A stretch of 64,000 nt of DNA from assembly GCA_029582165.1 (NCBI GenBank), contig CM055872.1:32700261-32764260 (forward strand), read 5' to 3'. Position numbers and translations under genes: made by a program. The DNA comes from Portulaca oleracea. Lineage: Eukaryota > Streptophyta > Magnoliopsida > Caryophyllales > Portulacaceae. Under the pieces are notes generated by a model. That model was not told the origin of the DNA. It did no database searches and saw nothing but the letters and a program-made list of their open reading frames with translations. This document shows positions 22,909 to 35,091 of the stretch, piece by piece (position 1 is the stretch's first letter; the number at the start of each line of letters is the position of its first letter).

Positions 22909-25017
22909 TCAATGCTCTTGAGAAAGCGCTGATGATAGCCAGTTTGAAACAGAAGAATGAATCTTCGATTGAATCTCAGAAGAGAGAGCAACTGGTGTAA
23001 CAGCAACCTGTTATTTCAGAAATATATTAATTATTGATGACCAAGGCAAGATAGACCTATATAGAACCACCCAAAGAAAAAGGGACAGGAACTCACAAAT
23101 CCATTTTGAAGGGCTTTGAAATCCAAATCTTCGTCTGCGTCCTCTTTATCCTCATCCAAAAACTGCAAATTCAGAAAAACTTCATGTTTGGAATCACCCA
23201 TTTTTTTAAGCACATAACATAAACATACCCAATAGGCAACTAGAGGATCTCTACTGAGGAAAAGGCTATCTCAAACCCTTTTTATGTACCTGGAGACGGT
23301 AAAGTGTTCTTGCTCCTGGTTCTGAATTCGGTTTTTCTTCAGCAACCCCAACAGACTCGATTTCTACATTCTTCTTATTTTTACTTAGCCGAAGTGCTGC
23401 ACCCTGAAAACAAGTGGGGAAACCAAATTAATAATTTCAATTCATTATGACTTCATAGCACTCAGCAAACAAGAGCATCTGAGAGGACTAACGGCTGCTG
23501 AAGCATCCCGTCCTAACTGAGCCAGTTGAATGCCTAAGCTCTGTTGATTAGCCGTAAAATTCATCGCGTGTGGATGCTTATATGAAGAAACAGCTCGCCA
23601 TGATAGACCAGATCGCCACAGGCTCTGCCTTGACAGTTTGAAACCCTGCTAATACAAAAAAATATACGAGTAAACTTCAGTTAAAAGCAGTGTGACTTTG
23701 TAAAAGCGATTATGTTCAATACAAGAGAACTTCCATAAATGTGCTGAGTGTTACTGCACCATTGTTTAAGCACCAAGGTCAGACAGATGCATGCCATATA
23801 AATTGACATCACGACATTACACGTAAGAATTAAACATCCAAAACCAAGACTGTCAAAGCTATTATTGACACTTTTTAAGTTCCAATGTCAAACCAAACCA
23901 TTTAAAATGACCATAAATGCAACACATGTTGCACTAGTGCAATTCATTGAGCAAGAACTTTACACTAAATGCAATATCTAACATAACAGAGACATCTTCC
24001 ATGCCAGTACTCCAGAAAAGGATGAGAAAATGTCAGTAACACATTAGGTAGAACAGTACCAAAAAAACAAAAAAGAAAAAAAAAGAAAAATTTATTGTTT
24101 TTGTAGAACAAAACACCAAAAATAAAAAATAAATAAATAAACCTTATTGCAGCGCATCCCAACAGGTCATTCCAGTTTTTTTTACCAAATTGAAATAGAA
24201 CAAAAGGAAGAGCTTCTACTGAGGAGTTTCCTTTCCAGGAACATGATGCATAGGTCCAATCATTCTATTACATATTCGAGCTTTTGTCATCACTCATCAC
24301 TAGTCACAACTAGGGGAGGGCACCGGCCAAGTTGGGCCAGGGTCCACCCATTAGCTATGTAGGGTTGGGTTGGGTCAAAGGTTGGCCTGTTGATGTTGTG
24401 GGCTGGGTAAGGGCTTTCTAACAAAAACATGGGCCGACCCATTTGACCCTAAAACTAAAATGAAGTGCATTGTACCCAAAAAAAAAGTAATATTAATTAT
24501 TGTTGTATGTGGAGTATTAATAATATATATTTAAGTCGAACATTTAAGATATTAGGAAAAACTATTTATTTTGAGCTAGTGATAGGCCGACCCGGCCTGA
24601 CCCATTCACCAACAACTGTTAACCATTGTTGAACGGGCGAGCCCGTTAGTGACCCAATCCATTAATGACCCAACCCTTTGACAATCCCCAATTTTTTGGC
24701 CCAGCCCTCTTGACCCTATGGGGGGAGCCAGCCCATTGCCCACCCTAGTCACAACTGAGTAGAACAGATATTTTCTTACTTCCAGCTGGAAAAGATCATC
24801 CCACCATTCAATGCAAAAACATACGAGAGCAGATACCATAATTCCAATCAAAAGATAATTCCTTATCCATATGACCATATCCTAGACCCAATGGCATAGA
24901 ATATACAATTTGGGTGGTGGTTTCCTTCGAGTTGAGTGATTTCATATCCTATATCTCAGCCTTAGGTTACGTGTTGGTTAGCCCTTTATCCCAGTTATAT
25001 CCACAGACGTAATATTT

Positions 25018-25065
<48 letters not shown>

Positions 25066-25171
25066 ACAACAACAACTTCCGAGGTGAACACGTTTAAAGT
25101 GCGGTCTGGGGATCCAGATGTAGGCAGCCTTCCCCCTATGAACTAGAGTTCATGAAGAGGTTGATTCCTAG

Positions 25172-25208
<37 letters not shown>

Positions 25209-27763
25209 AGCTAAATCCAATTCCTCAAACTAAATATCAGAAAGCCATAAATTGTCTTGGAAGTTATAGTTCTCATTTAAAGTTACCCAACATTGTTCTA
25301 GAGTCAGTCCTACATATTGTAAGTTGTCGATTGAATCATCTTCACTTTAAGGCCATAAAAATAGCCTTTGGGTTAGCCTTGAAATCTAATTTGTCCACTT
25401 CGACAAAGTTGAGTGAAATTCTGTGTTGCACAATCCAATCCTAACCTGGGAAATACACATCCTGAAGTTAGCCTGATATAATGTTGATATCAAACCTTTA
25501 TCTAATTTATCCTGAAATTCTGTGTTGTACAAGGATACTCCCAGCATGAGAACTTGTAAGTTTGAAAGAATTTTTTTAAGTCTAAGTTCTAAATTAGAAG
25601 CACTGATATAATGTCGATATCAAACCTTTATCTGCAGTCTTGGAGACCACAATTAGCACCTTAGTATGTCACACATGTAAAGTTGGTTACATCAATGGTT
25701 GCACTCAGGAAACTGAGTTGTGATTGCTCTTGCATCTGAAGGAAAAGTCTCACAAGAAAGTTACATCTTCAGCGAAAAAGTTTATATTTGATCTTCATAC
25801 AAAGGTTAATGGGAGGTACGCTATTTTTTATTTTTTTTTTTACCATCTATAGCAGACAGGCAAATACAAGTATTGAGCACCAGTAGCAATGACGAAAGAA
25901 TGACACTAGAGAATAGAATAACCAAACCTTGTTTGTAGATGGAGAAACTGGAACTTCTATATTCAAAAAGCAGCTGTGTGGGAAAACCCCCTTCTCAATA
26001 TCTCTTATGGCTGCATTTATTAACGGAAGACAAATTTCAACAGCAACCTTGAAATCATTTTCGGAACTTACATCCTGTTTCCTGCAACCCAATTCATATT
26101 GACTTTCATGAAGGAGGAATATGACAAAGGGCAATAGGACATCAAGAAGGAAAATTACCAATCTAGTGATATACAAAGGGAGGGTACACCATAAATCAAT
26201 GCCTCTCTAGCACCAGCAATTGCTCCAGAATACATCCTGTTCATGCTTAATGTCAACCAGTAGCCATAGAAACCACATCTTTATAAAAGACACTAGGCAG
26301 AAGAAGATGGGATGTCATTTGCTCAATTTTTCACCCACCGTAAACTCACATTCACAATATCTATACTCCCAATCAGAAAAAAGGAATAAGGAAATGCAAA
26401 TCATGTTTTGGATGGTTCATGTTACATTACATAAATCAAGGGTGCCCATCTTAAGAAAGCATCAAGCATAATGGAGGAAGCCAGTACTTACATATTTTGG
26501 CCACAACTTGATCCCCTATTAATTCCACTAATTACCTGAAAGTTCAACAATATGATTAAGAGTTCTAAAATCTTGCCATAAACTTAGACAAACAACATGC
26601 TAGATAACGTACCAACACAGGCTTTGACGACGAGAATAATGTCTGAGAGAGAGCTAATGACACACAATCAGCTGGTGTACCTACAAGGTACAAAAGCAAA
26701 AGCTCAAGACTCCGATAAGAATTTTACAACTTTGTAGATTCAGCCTTCACAGGAGTGGGGAGATCCAGATGTAAGCAATCTTACCCCTGCGAACATCTAC
26801 GCTTGTGGATAGGCTGATTCTAAGAGGTAAAAGCAACTATAACATCAGGTTCGTTCCAAGGAGCCACCTGAGTAAACATCTAAAAGTCCAGTTCTATCAC
26901 CTGATTATTTCACCCTTGGAAAAACTATTTTCAGTACATGGCCGTCTAGTTTTATCAAATATTAATAGCACTATAGAACTATTGATTAATATAACAACAC
27001 TTTATGTGGTAGGGGCATTTAGTGGACGGGGAGCAGGACGACACAAAATAGATCCTAGAATCATTTATCCAAACAATCAAACTTGAGGTCCACAGTACAG
27101 AGTAAAATTGGAAAGCATATAAATCCAACGTGGGCACCTGATTAAAATAGAGCAGTTGATTACCATTGCACTGGAAAGAAGCAAAAACAAACCAAAATAG
27201 GAAACAACTTAAGAAGAAATACAAAGTAAAAAGGAAGGCAAAAAGGAGTACCAGAAACTTCAAACGCTGTGGCACCAGTGATTTCATTAGAGATAACCTC
27301 AACTGTCTCCCGAACTGAAAACGAATGACCAGATGCTGATTTATCACTGCCAAAACACATACATCAGAAGCCATAGAACAAGAAAAGCGAATTGAAGGAG
27401 TGGAAAACAATGTGAAAAAGGAACTAACAATTGAGGAGCACAAACGTGAACATCAAAGCGGTTATCATGGACAAGAGCATCGACAAGAGAGACAAGCCCT
27501 GGGGACTGGATGCCATCAGCATTGGTGACCAGAATCACCGGCTTGGAGGTCTTACTCTCGGAATTAGCCTCACCAGCGGAAAAGACGGAAGAAGAGGGAG
27601 GATCTTCAGCAGGAGGTTCAATGGCGGACTGAGTCAACTCGGAGGAAGACTCAATAACGGGTTTATCCTCTTGGTCCTCTTCATCTTGAGGAGGTTTGCG
27701 GGATATTAAAACTTGCTGAAGATTGGCAACCAGCGATGGCGGCAGTGCATTTCTTCTGTTCAT
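22909..27763 (-). CDS. SurE: SurE-like 5'-nucleotidase / survival protein phosphatase
   Basis: Ten exons can be read on the minus strand with GT-AG junctions: 27763-27429, 27346-27252, 26680-26613, 26535-26492, 26236-26159, 26081-25928, 23645-23493, 23403-23290, 23162-23097, 23007-22909. Together they give about 401 codons, with phases that fit throughout and no internal stop. Residues 1-73 are a low-complexity acidic leader. The SurE domain begins at about 74 (KPVILVTNADGIQSPGL), with SDK/GHS-type motif ASGHSFSV and the SGINRGSSCGQN loop. SurE proteins are metal-dependent phosphatases that remove phosphate from nucleoside monophosphates and other phosphoesters. The first acidic residue of the usual NDDG motif is Ala here (NADG), as plant members often vary at this place. 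The exon 1/2 junction codon reads Phe where relatives have a small polar residue. Intron 6 (about 2.3 kb) carries transposon insertions. It looks functional. Start chosen as the Met that opens MNRRNALPPS. Confidence 0.88.
24311..24747. mobile_element. hAT-type MITE in SurE intron 6
   Basis: Starts TAGGGGAGGGCA and ends TGCCCACCCTA (terminal inverted repeats), flanked by a perfect 8 bp duplication GTCACAAC (24303-24310 and 24748-24755). Both signs are typical of hAT elements. It has no transposase. It is rich in GGGTTGGG / CCCAACCC-like words. Confidence 0.85.
25021..25061. repeat. (AT)n microsatellite
   Basis: Pure TA dinucleotide run in SurE intron 6, adjoining a SINE-like copy. A second run lies at about 25176-25204 on its other side. 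Confidence 0.9.
25062..25178 (-). mobile_element. SINE-like fragment (Au-type)
   Basis: Read on the minus strand it ends in a (GTT)n tail, after a body with GATCCCCAGACCGCAC and AAGGCTGCCTACATCTGGA, the kind of sequence I associate with plant Au-like SINEs. The shared words GGGGATCCAGATGTA and AGGTTGATTCCTAGG recur in degenerate form at 26755-26830. Both copies lie in SurE introns. The family assignment is from memory. Confidence 0.45.
26755..26835 (-). mobile_element. Second, truncated SINE-like fragment
   Basis: GGGGAGATCCAGATGTAAGC, then CTTACCCCTGCGAAC, then AGGCTGATTCTAAGAGG parallel the 25062-25178 copy. It lacks the tail. It lies in the intron between exons 2 and 3 of the SurE gene. 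Confidence 0.4.
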
Positions 27764-28064
27764 TGAGTAGGGATTCGATCTGGAGAAGAAGAAGCACAAG
27801 AAAACAATGGAGGAGAGAGAAAACGTTTCGATGGTCTGGAGTTGTACAGGAAAGAGGAAATGGAAGAAATCAAATTAAAGAAGAGGGGGGGGGCCAAGGC
27901 CAGGGCCAGCCAGGTAAGTTTTGGTTGAGGGGTAAGTGAAAACAGGGGAATGACTGAGGAGTGAGGAGGAAAGGTCAGCCACTCCGCCCCCTCGTTTTCC
28001 GACGTGGCCAGATGGATTCAGATTTGAGAGGAACTCAGATATTTGTGATGCTTATTTTATTTTT
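27764..28064 (-). promoter_or_regulatory. 5' UTR and proximal promoter region of SurE
   Basis: The stretch between the SurE start codon and the Mutator-like insertion. It is purine-rich with a G run (27885-27893). I see no convincing TATA box at a normal distance, so the promoter is probably TATA-less or begins inside the inserted element. Confidence 0.4.
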
Positions 28065-29000
28065 GGGAAATTCCAAAAGTAGGCATGAACTATTGGTTAT
28101 TTCAAATTGTCAACTTATTTTTTTATATATTTCAAATGATAGGCATAAAGACAAAATAATTTCACCCCGTAGGCATGTGGTTAAACGGTGTTAAATTTTT
28201 TAAAAAAAAGAGGAAAAAAATAGAAAAATTGTGTTATGAATTTGGGAACTCAATCAATGTTGCTGGCTATACTCAAAACCAAACGCTCACTCAAATCTGG
28301 GTTGGAAGAAGAAGTAGGACGATTCCGGATGTTCGTCCAACCCCGCCACGTCTTCCATTAGGCCATTTGCACCTTTTGCAACTCCCAGTGCACAAATCCC
28401 TGCAGAGATTTTTTGACAAGTACGACATCTGCGTTGTCGGTTCCTGTCATGCCCTCCTGGTATTGAAACTTAGCCAAGACGAAGGATCACAAATGCTAAT
28501 TTAATTCATGGACAATTGCAAAGGACGCAATGATTTCGGTCTCGATCACATTTCCACTATCTCTTTTTTGTAACATGGCATTGTATTAAGGGTTATTCAT
28601 GATTTATCAAGATATGGAAGACAAGGTTAGAGGCAGAAACTCACAGTGTATCGGAGGTGTCAAGTGAGAGAAAGAGAAGAAGTAGTAAAACTGGGCCAAC
28701 CTTGGCTGTGGGCACAAATTGATCGACTTCTCCCGCGATGACCTTCGCATTGCCAACTTCTTCCAACCCAGATTTGAGTGAGCGTTTGATTGGAGCAACC
28801 CAGTAGCGTTGGCAGAACTCCCAAATTCAAAATATAATTTTTCTATTTTTTTTCCTTTTTTAAAAAAAATTAACATCATTTAATCACATGCCTACGGAGT
28901 GGAATTATTTTGTCTCTAAGCCTACCACTTAGAATATGTAAAAAAACATATTGACAACTTAAAATAATCAATAGTTGATGCCTACCATTTGAAATTTCCC
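28065..29000. mobile_element. Mutator-like element with about 245 bp inverted termini (Pack-MULE candidate)
   Basis: The left arm (28065-28309) and right arm (28756-29000) are reverse complements over about 245 bp with modest divergence. Ends are GGGAAATT...AATTTCCC. The flanks TTTATTTTT (28056-28064) and TTTATATTT (29001-29009) are a 9 bp duplication with one mismatch, the size expected for Mutator-like elements. The unique centre (about 28310-28755) is not transposase and contains a cytochrome P450-like segment. It lies about 300 bp upstream of the SurE start codon. Confidence 0.75.
28331..28484 (+). pseudogene. Captured cytochrome P450 N-terminal fragment
   Basis: Inside the Mutator-like element the plus frame reads PTPPRLPLGHLHLLQLPVHK, then a stretch ending FFDKY, then VGSCHALLV. 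A proline-rich hinge followed by (I)GHLHLL, a helix ending in a KY, and a strand with a G-S-x-x-x-LLV pattern is the beginning of plant microsomal P450s after the membrane anchor, CYP93-like in flavour. One Ile of the usual P-I-I-G hinge and a few residues after KY are missing. No membrane anchor or heme region is present. The family is inferred from motif memory only. Confidence 0.55.
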
Positions 29001-29492
29001 TTTATATTTTGTCACCCACTTCTTGGTGGAATTTATCATCCACAACAAAACAATTATACAAAGATACCCTTTTCTGAAATAATTTTTTTTACTGCTAATT
29101 TTCGTAATGATTATTAGGTATTCTAACTCATTTGTATTAGAATCTTTTAGGATCATGGTGGGTCGAAAATTTACTGGAATCATTAAGCATTCTCATCTAC
29201 TAAAACTTGTTTCATAGAATCCTTCTACTCCTCCGATCACACTCTCTCCCTCTCTCATGCTCTCTTTGAAATTGTAGCCTCTCTAAACAATATCATCACT
29301 CCCCAGCAATTGGACTACTCTACAGCAACATCATTGAAGGAATTGAAGAGTTGATACGGTGAAGATCAAAAGAACCCTATAATCGATCGAAACTGAAAAT
29401 TAGTGGGACAAACTCGATCGCAGAGTTTAGGGTTTATTCAGTTCAAATTGATCGATTTTGAATTGAGTTTGAAATATATTTAATAATCGCAA

Positions 29493-29751
29493 ATTCTAAC
29501 GCAAGACCGTCTCACGCAAATTTATCGTGAGACGGACTCTTTCTAGGGTGATTTTTTTATATTTTACTATTGACTAATAAGTGATACTAGAATGACTTTT
29601 TAACACAAATATGACTAATCATTTATTATGGGATGACTTTTACCTGAGTCAATTCAAATAAATTATTAGTCACGCCTCTATTAATAAATAGTCACCACAA
29701 AATTATATGTCTTACGATAAATTTATGGTAAGACGGTCTTACACAAGAATT
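29493..29751. mobile_element. MITE with AAGACCGTCTYAC inverted ends
   Basis: The left end (AATTCTAACGCAAGACCGTC, then CTCACG and AAATTTATCGTGAGACGG) and the reverse of the right end (AATTCTTGTGTAAGACCGTC, then TTACCATAAATTTATCGTAA) match over about 45 bp. The arms also contain internal palindromes around AAATTTAT. No clear target-site duplication. I have seen ends like this in Caryophyllales sequences, but that is a weak taxonomic hint. Confidence 0.65.
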
Positions 29752-30380
29752 ACTGATAAATAATTCTGATTTGTCCAACAGTTGGACTCTTGCACAGGGG
29801 AAGGTGAAGGGTATTGCGAATTGGGGGTCCTTTACAAAGAGAAGGCCTACACTTTGTTGGAGGTGAATTTGTATGTCAGGGTAGAACCTAAGAAATCAAG
29901 GGGTCCCTTTCTAACATTTTCTGGATTTGTATGGCACCCTCCAACCAGAAAAAACCAAAAGTGGCCATTGACTATAGATGGTGATTAGGAAATGTTGGTG
30001 AAGCTTTACAACAATGAGAAACTTAGATGCATTTCAATGTACATGTGCGATCTTCCAAGGGCAATAGACAACTAGAAGTTTGTTGAAGAAATTGAAAGAC
30101 GTGCAAGGGAGATGACATTGAACTTGCAAAACACAAAAAATAGGTCAATACCACGAAAGTTTCAGTTAAGCTTGAAAAGGGATTGGATGAACCTGAAAAG
30201 GAGTGATGTATATATTCACCATGCCTTAGTCTCACACTTGGGGATCCAAGGTCCTTGGTGGGCGGATTTGATCCATATTGGTCCAAGGATGTCACTTAGC
30301 ATGTCTATGGAACAAGCAAAATTGAAGCAGTGCAATTTTGGAGAAATTTCACAGGCTTCATTTCAAATCCATTTGGCTTG
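29752..30380 (+). other. Broken open frames, function not recognised
   Basis: A frame at 29782-29988 (SRGPFLTFSGFVWHPPT) continues past stops to about 30115, and a second frame covers 30112-30381 (GIQGPWWADLIHIGP). They may be one decayed coding region, interrupted by stops, but I recognise no domain. No splice sites are obvious. Confidence 0.3.
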
Positions 30381-31640
30381 ATTTTTGGCAGTCATGATCC
30401 TCATAATTTATCATATTTTTCAGCCAATTTTGAGGATTAAATCTTGTGTGGATCACTTTCAGCAAAGCATTTTCCGAGTTGTTTTTGCCTAGAAAAATCA
30501 GTTTTTACATGTTGTAGAGTTTTGCTTCGTACATGCTCATTTGGTGTCCAAAATGGTTGATTCCAAAGTCATTGGTTCCCTTAATGAGTCCTCTAATACT
30601 GTCCAAAGAGTGCACGTGACTAATTTTTAAGGATATTTTCTACAGCCCAAATGGTCCAAGTATGTCAGGGAAGTTATGTTCTAGGCAGCTTGTGTATTTT
30701 GCAATCTTAAAGGGTTATTTTGATCTTTTCACCCTATGCTTGAGTTACCTACAGTAAATATATGTTCCTAAGATTATGTAGTAGCTTGTGGAGGCTTAGG
30801 GGAAGTAATTACTCAAGAGGAGGTGGAGTTTATGCATGGAATTCATTAAAATACAAGTGTTGGCCCAATAGAAATCAGCTGGTTATTTTGGTTACTCAGC
30901 AAGACTACTTTGGTTTTTTTCACTTGGTTTGTGTTATTCCCTCTTCTTTGGGCGTCCAAATATGATCCCAGCTGATTGCTATTGTGAATGCTCAAGCAAG
31001 TAGGAGGTGGCAGCAAGAGAATGGAGCTAAGTGTCTATGGATGGTCTAATGGGGAAGCACCATTTAGCTTGTTCTTATTGGTTCTCTTTGCCTCTCATTT
31101 GGACGTTAGCCTATTGCTGAAGTTATGTATTAGTTCAACTATTATGTATTAATATTAATTAAGCTAGATTAGAGGTTACTTCATGATTAGGAAACCTCTA
31201 ATTAAATAGTTTAGTTAGCTAGTGTGTGTGCTTGCTTGCTTTCCTTTAGTTTTGTTCCAACCATGTAATATATATCACCTTGTAATAGCTTTCAGCTTCA
31301 TTAAGACTTTGAATGAAAAGAAAGAGAGCCGAGAGGTTTTCCTTGTTTATGAGTAACTAATAACTCTCAAAATTTCTACTCCAATATCTTGATTTGACAA
31401 ATCAAGTGGTGTTGTGTAAAGCTTGATTTTGGTTGTGTGTCTGTATCCAAAAGAGAGATTCAAGTACTAGCCCTTTTGAGAATTGATTGTGGTGTGTCTG
31501 TATTAATCGAAACTTACTTGTTCTATCTTGTGTTTGTGATTCATGGTGTGTCTATATCGAATACCAAACACTTGTTCTATCTTTAATTTCCTTTGTTTTT
31601 CTTTCCTTTATGCTTGAATCACCATTCTGATTTGAATTTC
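30381..31640 (+). mobile_element. LTR-like region with triple GTGTGTCTGTATC motif
   Basis: Boundaries not placed. The 3' part (31431-31560) carries three copies of the shared LTR motif: 31431-31448, 31489-31504 and 31543-31558, spaced about 55 bp. Upstream lie a polyadenylation-like AATGAAAAG (31312) and a GCTTGATTTTGG pair as in other LTRs here. No internal gag follows that I can recognise. Confidence 0.45.
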
Positions 31641-32490
31641 ATACCAAACGAGTGGTTCTTGTTGTCCTATGGTGTTGTAAGCTTGTTGAATTCATGTCCT
31701 TAGTGAGCCTTTATACATCAAGGAGGGTCAACTGAGGAAGCTAAATTAGGAGGTTAAAAGCAGATTTGTAACAAGGTCGCAATGGAAGCGCTTCGCAGAT
31801 GCGAATCATTTTGATGATGATGATGAAAATGAAGAAGAAAATAATGATGAAGCAAAAATCCAGGATGTCACTCTAAGTGTTGTTGAGGCCTGGATGGACA
31901 CTTTGATTGTTAGCGCTCCCCTCACCTAAATAAGGTCAGCCAAGATGTGATTCATAGGAGACCAATGATAAGATCTCAGCATTGTAGTACAGTATCAAGG
32001 CCCAATACACCAGTTGAGGTTGGTGTCCAGCATGTGTGTAGCCTAAGGAAGTCAACGAGATTGCAGACCCAAAGTGCACAAGGCCAATCAAGCCCACTCA
32101 ACTAAGGGATAGTAAAAGTCAAAGTCAAGGGAAGAATTTAATGGTCCCTTATCATCGATTGCAACCCAAGAAAAACTACCTACCCATCGTTCTCAAACTC
32201 ACAATGGAGCTCCTATAATTAATCCCCGCCAAATTACAATTACTCCTTCACCTAAACCCCTACAAACATATCATCCATGGTTGACTAGCAATAGCAATAA
32301 AGTCCTATATTATACCTTGCCTCCATCCTCTTCTATACCACCTAAGACCCCTCCCCCCCCCCCCTCCCCCCAAATCATCTTCACAACCAGCTAAGATATC
32401 CTCTATAAAATCCCGACCACCCAAGAAATTTCCATCTTCTAAGTCACCCAAGACCCCCTTGTTTGGTCTCAAATCGAGCTTAATATATAT
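31641..32490. other. Unclassified, possible degraded gag
   Basis: A frame around 31760-31925 contains an acidic run (FDDDDENEEENN) and ends in stops. The rest is AC-rich and proline-coding with a C run (32350-32368). No domain recognised. Confidence 0.2.
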
Positions 32491-32499
32491 ATACCCTTA

Positions 32500-33420
32500 G
32501 ACACAACGTTTTGCTTGTTTTAACTGTTGAATTTTAACTATTTGTTAGGTTTTTGTGTCTTTGTAGGTTTGATATAGGAATGACGAAAATGACGCCAAAA
32601 AGTGCAAAATCGAGCCACCTTTGATATGTTTCAAGGCTGAGATTTTGGAACCCCGTGAATAATCTCGAGGGAGATAGTGACCAAAAGGGGGCAAAAACCA
32701 AGTCAAGGAGGGAAGAAAACAAGCAGCACTCCATGCCAGAAGATGGCACACCTGTGCCAAACTTGAAAGAAAGTGAAGAAGTTAGATGCAATCTTGGCAC
32801 CCCCGTGCCCAAACACTAGCACGCCCGTGCCACATCAGGTCACGATCGTGCCAAATGTGGATTATGCCACTGCCTTAATTAAGTGAACGACGTGTTTGGC
32901 TTGTATTTTCCATGTATATAATTACTCTTTGTAGAGGTAATTAAGAGAGTGGGCACTCATTAGGTTTTAGTTTATCGTTTTCTTAAGTTGCTCTTAGTTT
33001 TTCGTTAGTTGTAACCTTTTATTACCAAGTTAATGATAGTTGAATTCTTTTTTCTCAATTTCTTGTCTCTCTTGTCTTTGTTACTTTTAGTTCTTCGCAA
33101 ATTTAGAACTTATTTTTAGTTTTCAACCCCTGAACCCAATTTAGTGACAAGGATGATTAAGTTTCTTTGAATTCTCCTTTCAAGTGAGGATTTGAGTAGT
33201 CATAGTAATACAGATCACACCCTTTTATGTCTAGTTGGAGGATTATGATTCGAAATGTTGTGTCAGAAGAAGAGATTTGTAGGTATAACTTCTCTCCATC
33301 AGTTTAATACCTTTGACTCGAATGCTAGTTTAATTGTTAGTTCAATAGTTTAATTAAATATTAGTGTAGTTGAGATTTGATTTGTAATCTCTCATGATCT
33401 CAGGTTAAATTATGTTGGGT
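32500..33420 (+). mobile_element. Partial LTR with GGCAC/GTGCC palindromes
   Basis: Reads like the first part of an Athila/Tat-type LTR. Four palindromic words lie at 32745-32758 (GGCACACCTGTGCC), 32796-32809 (GGCACCCCCGTGCC), 32819-32830 (GCACGCCCGTGC) and 32841-32850 (CACGATCGTG), just before a TATA-like box (GTATATAATT, about 32914). No matching end or second copy is in the window; the 3' boundary is a guess. Confidence 0.5.
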
Positions 33421-33599
33421 TTTTTAGTTGCCTATCGGATATGCTAAGTTTCAAAACGACAGAGGATACAGTTCTTATCTAATTCTAATTATCTCTTCAA
33501 GTTAGATACTACTTGTTGTTATTTGAGTTTTAATCTGACTCTAATTCTCCTAGTTGTCCTATAAATAAGATACAATGTTCTCAATTTTAATCATCGGTT

Positions 33600-34354
33600 G
33601 AATCACAAGAATAAGAAGTGTAATTATTGTGGTAAGAATTGAAGGGCCATATAGAGAGTGATTATTGTGTGAAGTAGAGAGACCAAAAGCAGGGTAGTAA
33701 GGATAACCACACCAAACCTGGTACCTCAAACTGTGTTGAGTCCGAGTCAAATGCTGAAGGGTTTATAGTTATGGATGATGCTTTGGCTACCACATCGAGT
33801 AGGATAGCTAAAGATGAGTGGGTTCTTGATACTGGGTCCTATGAGAGTGTTGACACCGGCGTTGTGGTCATGGGTAACGACACGACCTACAGGGTTGCAG
33901 GGATTGGTAGCATTAGGATCAGGACCCATTATGGTATTGTTAGAACTCTAAAGGAGGTTCGTCATATTCCTAACATGACCCGCAAATTGATTTTTTTGGG
34001 CACTCTTGAGGCTAACAGTTGCAAGTACAAAGGAGAAGAAGGTGTCCTGAAAGTGTGCAGGGGTTCCATGGTTCTAATGAAGGGGATCGGGAAAGGCATT
34101 CTATACATCCTGTAGGGGTCAACAGTGACAGAAATTGCAACGACAATTTCAAATCTTGATGAGTCCTGCAGCACGAAGTTGTGGCATATGAGACTAGGCC
34201 ACTTAGGAGAGAAGAGGATATCAATATTGAGCAAGAAAGGATGTCTTGGAGGCGTACAGATCGATAAGCTAGAGGTTTGTGACCACTATGTCTACGGAAA
34301 ACAGAAAAGGGTCAATTTCTCCAAGGCTATGCATACAACAGCAGGGATCCTTAA
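33600..34354 (+). pseudogene. Ty1/copia gag-protease-integrase leader relic
   Basis: A degraded zinc knuckle (KCNYCGKN, about 33618-33641) is followed by protease (EWVLDTGSYESVD, about 33815-33853; HIPNMTRKLIFLGTLEANSC, about 33963-34022) and the GAG-pre-integrase block (LWHMRLGHLGEKRISILSKK, about 34176-34235). A stop at 34113-34115 and earlier breaks inactivate it. The frame is cut at 34354 by an LTR and a short integrase piece resumes near 34960. Confidence 0.8.
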
Positions 34355-34960
34355 TGTTAGAACCCCTCGAGGATCTCAGCAGACCGAGGCTCAAGGATCT
34401 TGGCAGACCCAGGCTCCAAGACTTGGCGACTGGAATGGTTTTGAATAAAAGTCAAAATTCGAATATTATTAGCATATAATATGGATATCTTAAAGTGATA
34501 CTTTCCTTATTATTTTGACAGATTTGTTACCTTCTTCCATGATATCAAAATCAATATCTAAATCCAATAATATGTTTACTAATTATTGACATATCTCTTT
34601 TGGAAGGTATCACACCATTTAAGGAAGGATTGATTATTGTAATTTCAGCAAGTATCACGTGGCTCCTTTATCTTCCAGTAAGAAATCAATGAGAAATTGA
34701 TTTTGTGAAGATCTCCAACGATATCTTGCTAAGTGAAGGCTCCTTCCAAAGCCTTACAAGTCCAACATCACCTCACCCTTTGGGTATAACAAGAGGACGA
34801 AGATAGAGAAGAAAAGTGAGGGAAACACTACACTCCACAAGAGAGACGCATTGTAATTCCACATCCTTTAGTCTCTTGTATCATAAGGTCCTTGGTCTGA
34901 ACATATAAATCTTAATTAAGTGAGTTGGGAAACTCACTTGAGTAGCTAAGTGTGTTGGGA
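34355..34960 (+). mobile_element. LTR family D, copy 1
   Basis: Starts TGTTAGAACCCCTCGAGG. It aligns well with the split LTR at 51396-53860: shared blocks include CAGACCCAGGC, GTCAAAATTCGAATATTATT, AAATCAATGA and GAGTTGGGAAACTCACTTG. It has repeated CAGACC(C/G)AGGC words near its start. It lies inside the plus-strand copia relic. The 3' end is uncertain and no target-site duplication is visible. Confidence 0.65.
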
Positions 34961-35091
34961 AACTCAGGATAGACAATGGGTTGGAGCTCGTTAATTCTGA
35001 GTTTACTGAGTTCTACAAGCAACATGAGATTGCTTGGCATCGGACCTTAGTCTACAATTTGTGATACTTGGGTGATTAATTGTGTTCATAA
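34961..35091 (+). pseudogene. Copia integrase fragment
   Basis: A frame reads DNGLELVNSEFTEFYKQHEI, then a WHRTLVYN stretch, the conserved integrase core that follows the D of the DDE triad in copia elements. About 100 residues between this and the 34354 break are missing. It is interrupted again by the hAT MITE at 35092. Confidence 0.75.
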
